Origin: Methylosinus sp. LW4
GTDB taxonomy: Bacteria; Pseudomonadota; Alphaproteobacteria; Rhizobiales; Beijerinckiaceae
DNA: 64,000 bases
Direction of reading: 5' to 3'
Assembly: GCF_000379125.1 (NCBI RefSeq)
Contig: NZ_KB900626.1
Coordinates: 803,167-867,166 of the forward strand
Shown here: piece after piece, positions 1-8,847 of the stretch
How the letters are laid out: every line of letters begins with the position of its first letter
Position numbering within the stretch: position 1 is the stretch's first letter
The notes under the pieces: generated by a model
What the model was told of the DNA's origin: nothing
Databases searched by the model: none
Seen by the model: only the letters and a program-made list of their open reading frames with translations
Translations under genes and position numbers: made by a program

Positions 1-1308
1 GGAGGTGAAGGCCTGCACTTCGGTGGAGGTCAGCGCGCCGAAGGCGGTGGCGGAGAGCGATCCGATCTGGGTGGAGGTGAGATTGCCGACCTGGGTCGTC
101 GAGAGATTGCCGGTGACGGTTGCGTCGAGCGCGGCGATCTGGCTGGTCGAGAAGTCTCCGGCGTCGATGGCGTCGAGATAGGAGGCGGAGAGGCCGCCGA
201 TCTGCGTCGCGGTGAGGCCGCGGACCTGCGTCGAGGTCAGGTCGGTGACCTGCGTGGTGGAGAGGTTCGACAGAGCGGTTGTGGTGAGCTTGCCGAGCTG
301 CGTTGCGGTGAGGCCGGCGAGCTGGGTGGAGGTGAAGGCCTGCACTTCGGTGGAGGTCAGCGCGCCGAAGGCGGTAGCGGAGAGCGATCCGATCTGCGCT
401 GCGGAGAGATTGCCGACCTGGGTCGTGGAGAGATTGCCGGTGACGGTTGCGTCGAGCGCGCCGATCTGGCTGGTCGAGAAGTCGCCAGCGTCGATGGCGT
501 CGAGATAGGAGGCGGAGAGGCCGCCGATCTGCGTTGCGGTGAGGCCGCGGACCTGCGTCGAGGTCAGATCAGTGACCTGGGTCGTGGAGAGGTTCGACAA
601 TGCTGTGGTGGTGAGCTTGCCGATCTGCGTTGCGGTGAGGCCGGCGAGCTGGGTGGAGGTGAAGGCCTGCACCTCGGTGGAGGTCAGCGCGCCGAAGGCG
701 GTGGCGGAGAGCGATCCGATCTGAGTGGAGGTGAGATTGCCGACCTGGGTCGTGGAGAGATTGCCGGTGACGGTGGCGTCGAGCGCGCCGATCTGTGAGG
801 TCGAGAAGTCTCCGGCGTCGATGGCGTCGAGATAGGAGGCGGAGAGGCCGCCGATCTGCGTTGCGGTGAGGCCGCGGACCTGCGTCGAGGTCAGGTCGGT
901 GACCTGCGTGGTGGAGAGGTTCGACAGCGCTGTGGTGGTGAGCTTGCCCAGCTGCGTCGCGGTGAGGCCGGCGAGCTGGGTGGTGCTCCAGGCTTGGACT
1001 TCCGTGGACGAGAGGCCGGCGAAAGCCGTCGCCGACAAGGCGCCGATCTGCGAGGATGTGAGGTTTTCCGCCTGAGTGGTGGAGAGATTGCCGGCCGCGG
1101 CGCCGTCGAGGCCGGCGATCTGCGAGGTGGTCAGATTGGCGAGATTGACCGCGATGAGATCGGCGGTGGTCAGCGCATTGAGCTGCGAGGTGGTGAGGCC
1201 GCGGACCTGCGTCTGGCTCAACGTCGAGATTTGCGTCGTCGAGAGATTGCTGATCGCCGTGGTGGTGAGCTTGCCGATCTGCGTGGAGGTGAGCGCGCCG
1301 AGCTGCGT
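1..1308. repeat. tandem 327-bp repeats inside the repeat protein gene
   Basis: Three consecutive near-identical 327-bp units run 1-327, 328-654 and 655-981. Each begins with the same ggaggtgaaggcctgcac segment and differs from its neighbours by scattered substitutions. A fourth, clearly diverged unit follows from about 982. The period equals 109 codons, so the duplications keep the frame. Within each unit there is a finer period of 24 bp (8 codons). The left boundary of the array is outside the window. Confidence 0.9.
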
Positions 1309-1650
1309 GCCGTCCCAGCCTTGCAGCTCTGTCGAGGTGAGCGCGCCGATCTGCGAGGTGGTGAGCGCCGCGACCTGAGTGGCGGTGAATTGGTCGGCCT
1401 GCGTCGTCGTCAAATTGCCGATCTGCGCGAGCGAGAGGCCGGCGATGGCGTTGGCCGAGAGCGCCGCGATCTGCGTCTGCGCGAAATATTGGAGATCGGT
1501 CGAGTTGAGCGCGTTGAGCTGCGTCGATTTGAGCGCCGCCGTCTGCGTGGTGTTGAGCGCCGCTATGTCCGTCGTCGTCAGATTGGATATGATGGTCGTG
1601 GTGAGCCCGGCAACCTGAGTGGCGGTGAGAGAGGTGAAGATCGAGGTCAT
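1..1650 (-). CDS. octapeptide-repeat protein, N-terminal part (3' end outside window)
   Basis: The reading frame opens with ATG at 1650-1648 and stays open to the left edge, so at least 550 residues are visible and the stop is missing. After a short start (MTSIFTSLTATQVAGL) the whole product is one 8-residue repeat of the form Q-[IV]-[GA]-x-L-[TS]-x-[TS], such as QIGALTST or QVRGLTTS, broken by a few 9- or 12-residue units. From the left edge to about 981 these are organised in a 109-residue superrepeat. No signal peptide, cysteine or membrane segment is visible. Regular Leu/Ile spacing with Ser/Thr/Gln turns suggests a solenoid or fibrous extracellular protein (inference); any domain at the C-terminus is unseen. 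A GGAAGCGGAG stretch precedes the ATG. I do not recognise a named family. Confidence 0.8.
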   Translation of the reverse strand, partial: MTSIFTSLTATQVAGLTTTIISNLTTTDIAALNTTQTAALKSTQLNALNSTDLQYFAQTQIAALSANAIAGLSLAQIGNLTTTQADQFTATQVAALTTSQIGALTSTELQGWDGTQLGALTSTQIGKLTTTAISNLSTTQISTLSQTQVRGLTTSQLNALTTADLIAVNLANLTTSQIAGLDGAAAGNLSTTQAENLTSSQIGALSATAFAGLSSTEVQAWSTTQLAGLTATQLGKLTTTALSNLSTTQVTDLTSTQVRGLTATQIGGLSASYLDAIDAGDFSTSQIGALDATVTGNLSTTQVGNLTSTQIGSLSATAFGALTSTEVQAFTSTQLAGLTATQIGKLTTTALSNLSTTQVTDLTSTQVRGLTATQIGGLSASYLDAIDAGDFSTSQIGALDATVTGNLSTTQVGNLSAAQIGSLSATAFGALTSTEVQAFTSTQLAGLTATQLGKLTTTALSNLSTTQVTDLTSTQVRGLTATQIGGLSASYLDAIDAGDFSTSQIAALDATVTGNLSTTQVGNLTSTQIGSLSATAFGALTSTEVQAFTS

Positions 1651-2094
1651 CGGGCGCTCCGCTTCCAATGAAGCTGTTTACGAAGAAACGAAAGTGTGAC
1701 GGCGTGACGGTTCTCGGCCCGAGCGCGCTCGGTCCGCATCGGGCGTGAGCGCAGGACGCAGCGAGGACGCGCGAGCGATCGCTCCGGCGGCTGTGCCTTG
1801 GTTCACGAAGGTTTGGAGAACACCGTCGCGCTTGGCCGTGCCTCCGGCGGAGACCCGCGAGCCGAACGGGGCTCGAGATTCCTGTGCCGGGCCGGCGGCG
1901 GACAGATCATCTGTCCTGTTCGGCGCGAATACGAAGCGATCCCTTATCGGAGGCTTCGCGGTTTTGAAAATCGCATGGAGGTCTTAACAAACATCTAAAT
2001 GAAAGAGCTAACGAATTCCTATTGTTCCAGTTAGAGCGCGCCGCGTTCCGATCGCGGAGAGACGTTCCGAGCGGCGTCGAATTTCATGCCGGGA
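1651..2094. other. 444-bp non-coding gap upstream of the repeat protein
   Basis: This is the spacer between the TPR gene and the start of the repeat protein gene, both on the minus strand. Short frames here are not supported by codon use or a ribosome site. The stretch around 1975-2030 is AT-richer than its surroundings and is the most likely place for the promoter, but no clear -35/-10 pair can be chosen by eye. Confidence 0.5.
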
Positions 2095-3489
2095 TCATCG
2101 TCGTCGGCGCGGCGTGATTTGCTCCAGCCCCGTAGCCGATTTCTGCGCCGCATCTGCGCGATCCTTCTTGCCGGCCGCGTAAAATCGCATTGCTGCGGCG
2201 AGAAAAGCGGCGCGCGCTTCTGACTTATGGCCAGATCGCGCCTCCGATGCGCCGAGATCGTTCAGAGCGATCGCCTGCCAAAGCTGGTCGCCGGACTGCT
2301 CGAAGAGCGTCAGAGCCTCCCGAAAGGCGGAGCGGGCCTCCGCCTCGCGCCCGGAGTGAGCCTCGATCGCTCCAAGAGCATGGAGAGCGTTGGCTTTCCC
2401 ACGCCGCGAGTCGATCTGTTCATAGAGCGCCAGGGCGTCGCGATGGAAGGCGCGCGCCTTCTCGTCGTTTCCATTCGAGCGTTCGATCTCACCGAGCCGG
2501 AAGAGCGTATTCGCTTGGCCCAAGCGTTCGCCGATCAAACTATATACAGACAACGCGCTGCGATAGGCGATGCGGGCCTCGTCGTCTCGCCGCAGTTCGG
2601 CGGCGAATTCCCCGATGTTGTACAATGTCGTGGCCTGTCCCAGCCGATCATCGGCTTTTTGATAGAGCGCCAATGCTTTCTCATCGGCCTCGTGGGCCGC
2701 ATCGGCGCGTCCGTGGCGGCGGTGCAGCTCACCGAGGCTGGCCCATGCGCTCGCCTGCCCTGATAGGTTCTTCGCCATTTCGAACGACGTCAGCGCCTCT
2801 CGATACGCGGCCTTCGCATCCTCTTCGAGTCCCGACCGCGCCTCTATGCGCCCGATGCCCAAATGAGCGTTACCTCTCGCGAGAGATTGCTGAGACAGGG
2901 CAGCGAAACGTGCGGCCTCGCGATAGGCGGTTCGCGCAGCTTCGTCATGCTCGAGAAGACGCTCGACCTCACCGACGCCGAGCCAAGCGTTGGAGCGCCC
3001 GAGCGGATTATCGACCTTGGCGTAGCTCTGCAGAGCCTTACGAAAAGACGTGCGCGCGTCGTCGTAATGTCCGCGTCCATATTCCGAAAAGCCGATGCGG
3101 ACCAGCGCATCGGCTTGTCTCTTTTCGGCGCCTGCTTCGCCGAATGCGGCGAGTGCGTCTTCATAGGCCGACAGAGCATCTGTGAAATGTCGCGCTCGTA
3201 TCTCGCGTTCGCCTCGGATGAAGCTTTTGTCTCCACGCGTCCAAGCGATGGGATGGAGCCAAGCGCGGAACCCGTCGTCGAACTCCCAGAGTCCGAGCCG
3301 GCTTTCGATCACGGACCAATTCCTGCCGAGGAAAACTCCACCGACCGCGAGGCAGCAATAGACGATAATTGTCGTTCGCAGGGAAAGAGCCAGTCGGAAA
3401 CTCTGCCTCGATTGACCAAAATCCCATTTGACGATGCTCGGCCACGCTTGCGCGGCGCTGTCGCTCCTGGGCCTCTCCAGGTCTGACAT
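2095..3489 (-). CDS. membrane-anchored TPR protein
   Basis: 464 residues. A single hydrophobic segment lies near residues 38-56 (TTIIVYCCLAVGGVFLG), followed by a soluble region of about nine tetratricopeptide units with a roughly 40-residue period. The units share the pattern LG.A.AL..LG.IE...G...EA...YREAL..F, as in the LGN/MalT type of TPR. The N-terminal 35 residues are probably cytoplasmic and the repeats could be periplasmic (inference). It is probably a scaffold for protein contacts; no catalytic motif is visible. It is the nearest gene upstream of the octapeptide-repeat gene on the same strand, which might be coincidence given the 444-bp gap. Confidence 0.8.
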   Translation of the reverse strand: MSDLERPRSDSAAQAWPSIVKWDFGQSRQSFRLALSLRTTIIVYCCLAVGGVFLGRNWSVIESRLGLWEFDDGFRAWLHPIAWTRGDKSFIRGEREIRARHFTDALSAYEDALAAFGEAGAEKRQADALVRIGFSEYGRGHYDDARTSFRKALQSYAKVDNPLGRSNAWLGVGEVERLLEHDEAARTAYREAARFAALSQQSLARGNAHLGIGRIEARSGLEEDAKAAYREALTSFEMAKNLSGQASAWASLGELHRRHGRADAAHEADEKALALYQKADDRLGQATTLYNIGEFAAELRRDDEARIAYRSALSVYSLIGERLGQANTLFRLGEIERSNGNDEKARAFHRDALALYEQIDSRRGKANALHALGAIEAHSGREAEARSAFREALTLFEQSGDQLWQAIALNDLGASEARSGHKSEARAAFLAAAMRFYAAGKKDRADAAQKSATGLEQITPRRRR

Positions 3490-3591
3490 CGTTTCTCCTG
3501 CAGCGAAAAATGGATAGAATGTATGCGCGTCATCGTATTGCGCGGCTCGTGATCTCGCAAGCCCGTGGGAGGGGCCGCTTACGACAATGCG

Positions 3592-4686
3592 TCACGCATT
3601 CGCGCGGAGCGCTCTCTCGTCGAGCGCCACCGATTTCACCAGCGCATAGACTTGCGCGCCGACGCTCAGATTCATCTCGGCGACAGAGAGCCGCGTCGTC
3701 GCCGAGATGAGCCGATCGCCGCCTTCGAGCTCGAGCCGCACGAAGGCGAGCGGGCTCGCATCCTCGTCGATCGCGACGATACGGCCGAGAAGCACGGTGC
3801 GTATGCTGGTGTTCTCCGGCTTGCGGTAGGCGAGCGCGACATCGGTCGCGTTGACGAGCGCGCGCACCTGCCGGTCGCCATTGGCGACATGCGCAGCGAC
3901 GACGATCTCGCCCGAGGGATGCGCGAGCCGCGTCACGCCATAGCGCGGATCATAGTCGCCGACATGCGCCACCAGCGCGCTGACCACCGAGAAGCGACCG
4001 CCTTCCGTATGCCGGCTCGCGGCGGCGAGCGTCTCCGAGGGCAGGCCTTGCGCGACGATGCCGCCGCGCTCGAGCGAGATCACCTCGTCGGCGAGGCGCA
4101 ATATCTCGTCGGCCGCGTGAGACACGAGCAGGATCGGAATCGAGAACTCGTCGCGCAGCCGCTCGATCAGCGTCATAATCTCCTGGCGCCGGTCATAGTC
4201 GAGCGAGGCCATGGGCTCGTCCATCACCAAAAGGCGTGGCGAGCAGAGCAGGGCGCGGGCGAGGCCGACGCGCTGCCGCTCGCCGCCCGAGAGCGCGCCG
4301 GCGCGGCGGCGCAGCAGATGCGCGACGCCGAGCGTCTCGACGACGGCGTCGAAGGGCACGCGGCGCTCCGCCTTGGGCGTGAAGAAGCGGCCGAACAGAA
4401 TATTCGTCTTCACGTCGAAATGCGGAAACAGCAGCGCATCCTGAAATACGAGACCGATCCGGCGCTTCTCCGGCGGCACGAAGAGACGCTGCGCCGTATC
4501 GACGAGAAGCGCGCCATTGACGACGATATGGCCCTCGTCCGGCGCGGCGAGGCCGGCGACGAGATGGGCGAGCGTCGTCTTGCCGGAGCCGGACGGGCCA
4601 TGCAACGCGAGAATGCGGGCTTTGGAGGTGAAGGCGGCGGCGAGGGTGAAATCGCCCCGGCGCAATTTTATGTCGACGCCGATCAT
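3592..4686 (-). CDS. modC: molybdate ABC transporter ATP-binding protein
   Basis: 364 residues. Energises molybdate import with the ModB permease. Walker A GPSGSGKT lies at residues 30-37, followed by a Q-loop (VFQDALLFPH), the signature LSGGERQRVGLARAL and Walker B LLVMDEPMASLD with a switch histidine (VSHAADE). The C-terminal 80 or so residues form a TOBE-like oxyanion-binding domain (from NTSIRTVLLGRIV on), which distinguishes ModC from other importer ATPases. The ATG at 4686 overlaps the modB stop in an ATGA arrangement, fixing the start although the frame is open further upstream. The pair is translationally coupled. Confidence 0.92.
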   Translation of the reverse strand: MIGVDIKLRRGDFTLAAAFTSKARILALHGPSGSGKTTLAHLVAGLAAPDEGHIVVNGALLVDTAQRLFVPPEKRRIGLVFQDALLFPHFDVKTNILFGRFFTPKAERRVPFDAVVETLGVAHLLRRRAGALSGGERQRVGLARALLCSPRLLVMDEPMASLDYDRRQEIMTLIERLRDEFSIPILLVSHAADEILRLADEVISLERGGIVAQGLPSETLAAASRHTEGGRFSVVSALVAHVGDYDPRYGVTRLAHPSGEIVVAAHVANGDRQVRALVNATDVALAYRKPENTSIRTVLLGRIVAIDEDASPLAFVRLELEGGDRLISATTRLSVAEMNLSVGAQVYALVKSVALDERALRANA

Positions 4687-5402
4687 TTGCCGGCTCGCGT
4701 CGCATCGGCGCGTTTTTGCAAGATCTCCGAGACGACGAGCGCGGCCACGGCGATCGTCGCCGAGACGGCGGCGAGCCGCAGCGCGTCGGCGTCGCCGTCC
4801 GGCGTCTGGGTGAAGCTGTAGATGGCGGAGGGAATCGTCTGCGTCTCGCCGGGAATGTTGGAGACGAAGGTGATGGTGGCGCCGAACTCGCCGAGCGCCT
4901 TGGCGAAGCCGAGAATCGAGCCGACGATGACGCCGGGCGCCGCCAGTGGCAGCGTCACCAGAAAGAAGGTCCACAGCGGATCGGCGCCCAGTGAGCGCGA
5001 GGCCAGCGCCAGCCGTTCGTCTATGCTCTCGAAGGAGAGGCGAATCGGGCGGATCATCAGCGGAAAGCTCATCACGGCGGCGGCCAGCGCCGCGCCGGTC
5101 CAGCGAAAGGCGAAGACGACGCCGAAATATTCCGCGAGAAAATGGCCGAGCGGCGTCTTGCGGCCGAGCAGCAGCAGCAGGGCGAAGCCGGTGACGACCG
5201 GCGGCATGACCAGCGGCAGATGAATGAAGGCGTTCAGCGCCGCATGGCCAGGGAAGCGCCAGCGCGCCAGCGCATAGGCGACGAAGACAGCGAGCGGCAG
5301 CGAGAAGACGGTCGCCGTCCCCGCGACCTTCAGGCTGAGGGCGATCGCCGTCAGCTCCTGCGGGGAGAATTGGAGGGAAGGCGCGAGATCCGAGAGGGTC
5401 AT
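4683..5402 (-). CDS. modB: molybdate ABC transporter permease
   Basis: 239 residues, the usual ModB length, with about five or six hydrophobic segments. The EAA loop contacting the ATPase is seen as SLGADPLWTFFLVTLPLAAPGVIVG. The ATG at 5402 places LSDLAPSLQFSPQELTAIALSLKVAGTAT at the N-terminus, typical for this family; longer in-frame extensions run back through the thioredoxin gene and are rejected. No periplasmic ModA gene lies next to it in this window; upstream is trxA, 41 bp away on the same strand. Confidence 0.9.
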   Translation of the reverse strand: MTLSDLAPSLQFSPQELTAIALSLKVAGTATVFSLPLAVFVAYALARWRFPGHAALNAFIHLPLVMPPVVTGFALLLLLGRKTPLGHFLAEYFGVVFAFRWTGAALAAAVMSFPLMIRPIRLSFESIDERLALASRSLGADPLWTFFLVTLPLAAPGVIVGSILGFAKALGEFGATITFVSNIPGETQTIPSAIYSFTQTPDGDADALRLAAVSATIAVAALVVSEILQKRADATRAGK

Positions 5403-5443
5403 GCCCGGAGGATTTACGCCTTCACTCCCGCTACGTCGAGCGC

Positions 5444-5770
5444 TTATATAGCGCCGTTGATCCAGCGCAGCAATTCGCCCTTGGGCGCGGCGCCCACCTT
5501 CTGCGAGGCGGCCTTGCCGTCCTTGAAGATGATGAGCGTCGGGATGGAGCGAATGCCCAGCATGCCGGCGACATTGGGGTTCTCGTCGACATTGAGCTTG
5601 ACGATCTTGAGCTTGTCCTTGAGCTCGGTGGCGATCTCCTCGAGCGCCGGCGCGATGGTGCGGCAGGGGCCGCACCATTCGGCCCAGAAATCCACGACGA
5701 CCGGCTGGTCGGATTTCAGAACCTCGGCTTCGAAGCTCGCATCGGAGACTTTGACGGTCGCGGCAGACAT
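5444..5770 (-). CDS. trxA: thioredoxin
   Basis: 108 residues, standard thioredoxin-1 length. Cytoplasmic dithiol reductant. The active site WCGPC has its cysteines at 33 and 36, preceded by [13 protein letters not shown], with the cis-proline in SIPTLIIF. The ATG at 5770 has an AGGAAAG ribosome site upstream on the minus strand; a longer frame reaching 5830 lacks one. It is followed by modB on the same strand after 41 bp, and on the other side it diverges from the ABC-2 exporter. Confidence 0.95.
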   Translation of the reverse strand: MSAATVKVSDASFEAEVLKSDQPVVVDFWAEWCGPCRTIAPALEEIATELKDKLKIVKLNVDENPNVAGMLGIRSIPTLIIFKDGKAASQKVGAAPKGELLRWINGAI

Positions 5771-5944
5771 GGCTTTCCTTTCGAATTGAAACTTTGTCGA
5801 AAGAGTAGGAACGGCGCGGCGGCGCGTCAAGCCGAGGTCGACCCTGTCGAGGCGGAGCCGGGTCGATCCGGCCCGCCCGGCGCCCGACCGTTGACAGAGG
5901 CGGCGCCGAGCTGGTCTATGCGGCTGCGCCGCCGTATTCGATCG

Positions 5945-5960
5945 AAGGAGGTTCGGCCTG
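5945..5960 (+). promoter_or_regulatory. Shine-Dalgarno site and CTG start of the exporter permease
   Basis: AAGGAGG at 5945-5951 is a near-perfect anti-16S match. Six bases later the in-frame codon CTG (5958-5960) begins a reading frame running into the permease. Between the preceding in-frame stop (TGA at 5892) and GTG at 6039 there is no ATG, GTG or TTG. This argues for CTG initiation rather than the internal GTG, which has no ribosome site. Confidence 0.6.
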
Positions 5961-6779
5961 TCGCTCGCTCAGATACCGCCCATCGCCTATGTCGCTCCCT
6001 TCGAGCGGGCCTGGCACCATAGGGAGCTCATCCGCGCCGTGGTGCGGCGGGAGCTGACCTCCAGATTCCGCGGCTCCGTGCTCGGGCCGCTCTGGGCCGT
6101 GCTCGCCCCGCTGATCATGCTGCTGACCTATACCGTTTTGTTTTCCATAACGGTTCCGCAATTGTCGGCGGGCATGAGCACCAGCGATTACGCCGCCGGC
6201 ATCTTCATCGGGCTCATCGTCTTCAATGTGTTCAGCGAGCTCGCCTATCGCGCGCCGGGCCTGCTGCACGAGCATGTGACCTTTGTGAAGAAATCGATCT
6301 TCCCCAGCGAGACGATCGCCTGGGTGGCGACGATTCGCTCCTTCGTCTATGGCGGCATCAGCCTCGGCGTCTATGTGATTTTCCGCCTGCTGACGGCCGG
6401 CGAATTGCCGATGACGATTTTCTTCGCGCCGCTGCTGATTCTGCCCTTCGCCTGCTTCATGCTCGGCGTCGTCTGGTTTCTGATGGCGCTCGGCGCCTTC
6501 ACCCGCGATGTGGCGCATATCATGGTGTCGGTCGTGCCGGTGCTGATGTTCGCGACGCCGATCTTCTATCGGCTCGATCAGATGCCGTCGCATATTTCGA
6601 TCTGGCTGCGCCTCAATCTCGTCGGCGACTATATAGAGATGCTGCGCGGCGTGGCGCTCGACGGCGTCCTGCCCAACCCCATCGCTTATGTCGCGCTGGC
6701 CCTGGTGTCTTACGGGATATTCCTGTTCGGCTATCAGTTCTTCATGCGCTACAAATCGGTCATCGTCGATGTCATCTGA
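5958..6779 (+). CDS. ABC-2 type polysaccharide exporter permease (Wzm/KpsM-like)
   Basis: 273 residues if started at CTG 5958 (246 from GTG 6039). Inner-membrane subunit exporting a surface glycan with the ATPase encoded next. About six hydrophobic segments follow the cytoplasmic N-terminal stretch [26 protein letters not shown], the conserved interfacial helix of this family. Starting at GTG 6039 would remove HRELIRA, which homologues usually keep; this and the AAGGAGG site are the reasons for the longer form. The stop overlaps the ATPase start by 11 bases, so the two are coupled. The substrate cannot be told, but glycosyltransferase genes lie 1-3 kb away. Confidence 0.85.
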   Translation: MSLAQIPPIAYVAPFERAWHHRELIRAVVRRELTSRFRGSVLGPLWAVLAPLIMLLTYTVLFSITVPQLSAGMSTSDYAAGIFIGLIVFNVFSELAYRAPGLLHEHVTFVKKSIFPSETIAWVATIRSFVYGGISLGVYVIFRLLTAGELPMTIFFAPLLILPFACFMLGVVWFLMALGAFTRDVAHIMVSVVPVLMFATPIFYRLDQMPSHISIWLRLNLVGDYIEMLRGVALDGVLPNPIAYVALALVSYGIFLFGYQFFMRYKSVIVDVI

Positions 6780-7509
6780 ACCCATCATCCGCTGCGACGG
6801 CGTCGGCAAGGCGTTCCAGCTCTATCTGCACCGCAACGACCAGCTGAAGCAGATCCTCTTCGGCCTGTGGAAGAAGTTCTATCAGGAGCATTGGGTGCTC
6901 CACGACATAGGCTTCGAGGTCGGCAAGGGCGAGAAGGTCGGCATTATCGGCCGCAATGGCGCGGGCAAGACGACGCTGCTGCAAATTCTGTGCGGCATCA
7001 CGCGGCCGACGCGCGGCTCCTTCGAGGTCAAGGGCCGCGTGGCGCCGATTCTGGCGCTGGGCTCGGGCTTCGACGGCCTGCTCACCGGACGCGAGAACGC
7101 CATGATCGGCGGCGCGATCCTCGGATTGAAGCGCAAGGAGGTGGAGAAGCGCCTGCCGGCCATCGCCGAATTCGCCGATATCGGGGCGTTCTTCGATCAG
7201 CCCATGCGGCTCTATTCCAGCGGCATGGTGGCGCGCGTCGCTTTCGCCATTTGCGCCAACGCCGACGCCGACATTCTCATCGTCGATGAGGCGCTGTCGG
7301 TCGGCGATGAGGTTTTCCAGGCCAAATGCGAGGCCTTCATCGCCGATTTCGCCAAGAAAGGGACCATTTTGATGGTCTCGCACGATCTGCGCTTTCTCGG
7401 CGATCTCTGCGACCGCGTGATCTGGATCGACGAGGGCGCGGTGCGCGAGACCGGCGCGCCGGATGTCGTCATCCCCCATTATCGCGAGGTGGTGCTCGCC
7501 GCGGCGTGA
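6769..7509 (+). CDS. ABC-2 polysaccharide exporter ATP-binding protein (Wzt/KpsT-like)
   Basis: 246 residues. Hydrolyses ATP to drive glycan export through the permease encoded just upstream. Walker A GRNGAGKT lies near residues 63-70. The G-loop-like segment APILALGSGFDGLLTGREN is typical of polysaccharide and teichoic-acid exporters. The signature is the degenerate YSSGMVARVAFAI, with Walker B ILIVDEALSVGDE and the H-loop VSHD. There is no C-terminal carbohydrate-binding domain of the Wzt type, so export probably does not depend on recognition of a modified glycan terminus. ATG 6769 lies inside the permease gene. The frame is open upstream, but the sequence before MSSEPIIRC is not family-like. 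Confidence 0.9.
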   Translation: MSSEPIIRCDGVGKAFQLYLHRNDQLKQILFGLWKKFYQEHWVLHDIGFEVGKGEKVGIIGRNGAGKTTLLQILCGITRPTRGSFEVKGRVAPILALGSGFDGLLTGRENAMIGGAILGLKRKEVEKRLPAIAEFADIGAFFDQPMRLYSSGMVARVAFAICANADADILIVDEALSVGDEVFQAKCEAFIADFAKKGTILMVSHDLRFLGDLCDRVIWIDEGAVRETGAPDVVIPHYREVVLAAA

Positions 7510-7599
7510 TGTCGTTATCGCGAGCGATGTGAAGCAATCCAGGAGACGAGGGCGGCCCCCAGGATCGCCGCTTCGCTCCTCGCTATGGACGAAGGTTGG
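7510..7599. repeat. degenerate dispersed repeat between convergent genes
   Basis: This 90-bp gap between the convergent exporter ATPase and LptF/LptG-like genes contains gaagcaatccagg followed by ccaggatcgccgcttcgctcctcgc. That resembles a dispersed intergenic repeat type I recall from alphaproteobacteria, here without a well-kept inverted partner. It may also serve as a transcription end point for both genes. Confidence 0.3.
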
Positions 7600-8766
7600 T
7601 CAGGCCGCGACAGTCTGCGGCTCGGCTGCGGCGATGGTCTCGAAGGCCGAGAGCTTGCGCATCGGGCTGGTGCTTCTGTTGCGCCGGTAGATCAGCAGGA
7701 TCGATACGCCGACCTCGAGCGCCGCCGCTCCTCCCAGAAGGAAAGCGAAGCGGGCGTCGGCGCGCAGCAGCGATTCGAGCGCCACCAGAAAGAGGATATG
7801 CACCGCCGGAATGGCGATGATGACCAGCGAGCTCATGCCGCCGCGTCGTCCGGTGACATTGCCGAAGGTCAAGACCAGCGCCATGGCGAGCAGCGTATGC
7901 GCAATGGCGAGCGACGGCACGCCGAAGCGCTTGGCCGCCTCCGCCATCCATTCGCCAGCCTGGCGGCGGTCGAGCTTGGCGGTCTGCCAATTGGCGATGA
8001 ATTCCGGCAAGGTCAGCTCATAGACGCCGCGCCAATTGCGCGGCGGCAGCGATTCGCTGCCCTGCATCGGCAGCGCCATCGCATATTCGTCGAAATTGGC
8101 GATGCGGACCTCGTCCGTGTCGAAGGGCTTGGTCTGAATGCTGCCGTTGGACAGCGCCACCACGACGCCGGAGGGCTGGCGACGGAACTCTGCGCGCGCC
8201 GCGGTGATCGTCTCCTCCTGGCGCTTCTCGATGGAGATCTGCCGCACGAAGAGATTGACGGCTATGTCCGGCGACTCCCAGCGCTGGAGGTAGAGCGTCT
8301 TCACGCCATTGTCGAAAGTGTAGAAATGCGCCGCGTCCAGCATGCGGTGATTGAGCGAGTTGCGCACCACATTGATGACGTCCTGCAAGCCGCTGGCGTA
8401 ATAGGGAGCCATGAGATTGGCGAGCCCGTAGCCGAGCACGACCAGCGCGCCGGCGCAGACGACCGCCGGCCGACAGATGGACCATACGGACAGCCGCAGC
8501 GCATAGAGCACGGCGATCATGCCCTCATTGGACATTCGCGCGAATTCGAGCGCCGTGGCGACGCCTATGGCCATGGGCAGGGTGATGAAGCCGACCGTCG
8601 GCATGGTGCCGATGAGCGCCGGGGCCAGCAGGCCGGCGCGAATCGCCGCCGGCGTCAGCGTGTAGAGCAGATAGGAGAGCACGACCGGCACGATGAGCGC
8701 GAGCTGGACGACGAGCGTGGTGAACAGGATGCGCCGTGCGAGATAGAGAAAGAGTAGGCGAGGCAT
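7600..8766 (-). CDS. LptF/LptG family permease (YjgP/YjgQ)
   Basis: 388 residues. Family members form the inner-membrane LptB2FG complex that extracts LPS. Three N-terminal hydrophobic segments (from LFLYLARRILFTTLVVQLALIVPVVLS) precede a periplasmic beta-jellyroll domain at about residues 130-260, followed by three C-terminal segments ending near LEVGVSILLIYRRN. This is the usual topology. Start at ATG 8766 (PRLLFLYLARRI), where family members begin. Only one family gene is here, whereas lptF and lptG are normally adjacent, so F or G cannot be assigned. It lies 81 bp downstream of a glycosyltransferase gene on the same strand. Confidence 0.85.
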   Translation of the reverse strand: MPRLLFLYLARRILFTTLVVQLALIVPVVLSYLLYTLTPAAIRAGLLAPALIGTMPTVGFITLPMAIGVATALEFARMSNEGMIAVLYALRLSVWSICRPAVVCAGALVVLGYGLANLMAPYYASGLQDVINVVRNSLNHRMLDAAHFYTFDNGVKTLYLQRWESPDIAVNLFVRQISIEKRQEETITAARAEFRRQPSGVVVALSNGSIQTKPFDTDEVRIANFDEYAMALPMQGSESLPPRNWRGVYELTLPEFIANWQTAKLDRRQAGEWMAEAAKRFGVPSLAIAHTLLAMALVLTFGNVTGRRGGMSSLVIIAIPAVHILFLVALESLLRADARFAFLLGGAAALEVGVSILLIYRRNRSTSPMRKLSAFETIAAAEPQTVAA

Positions 8767-8847
8767 TGGTCCTGTTCCGCGCGTCGAGAATGGCCCGTCC
8801 CGGAGGGAGGGCCGCCGCCGCACGAGAGTCTCATAGCGGAATTCGGC

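Noticed and set aside
1..981. CRISPR-like periodicity
   Set aside because: There are no unique spacers; the period is 327 bp and 24 bp and is explained by codon-level protein repeats.
212..1671. Plus-strand open frames across the repeat region
   Set aside because: They repeat with the same 327-bp period and are antisense shadows of the minus-strand octapeptide protein, whose repeat is far more regular.
1745..1998. Plus-strand frames of 66-80 codons in the gap upstream of the repeat protein
   Set aside because: No ribosome site, biased composition like random GC-rich frames, and no recognisable domain.
3565..4821. 418-codon plus-strand frame over modC
   Set aside because: Arg/Glu/Asp/Ala-rich shadow of the modC gene, which has complete ABC motifs.
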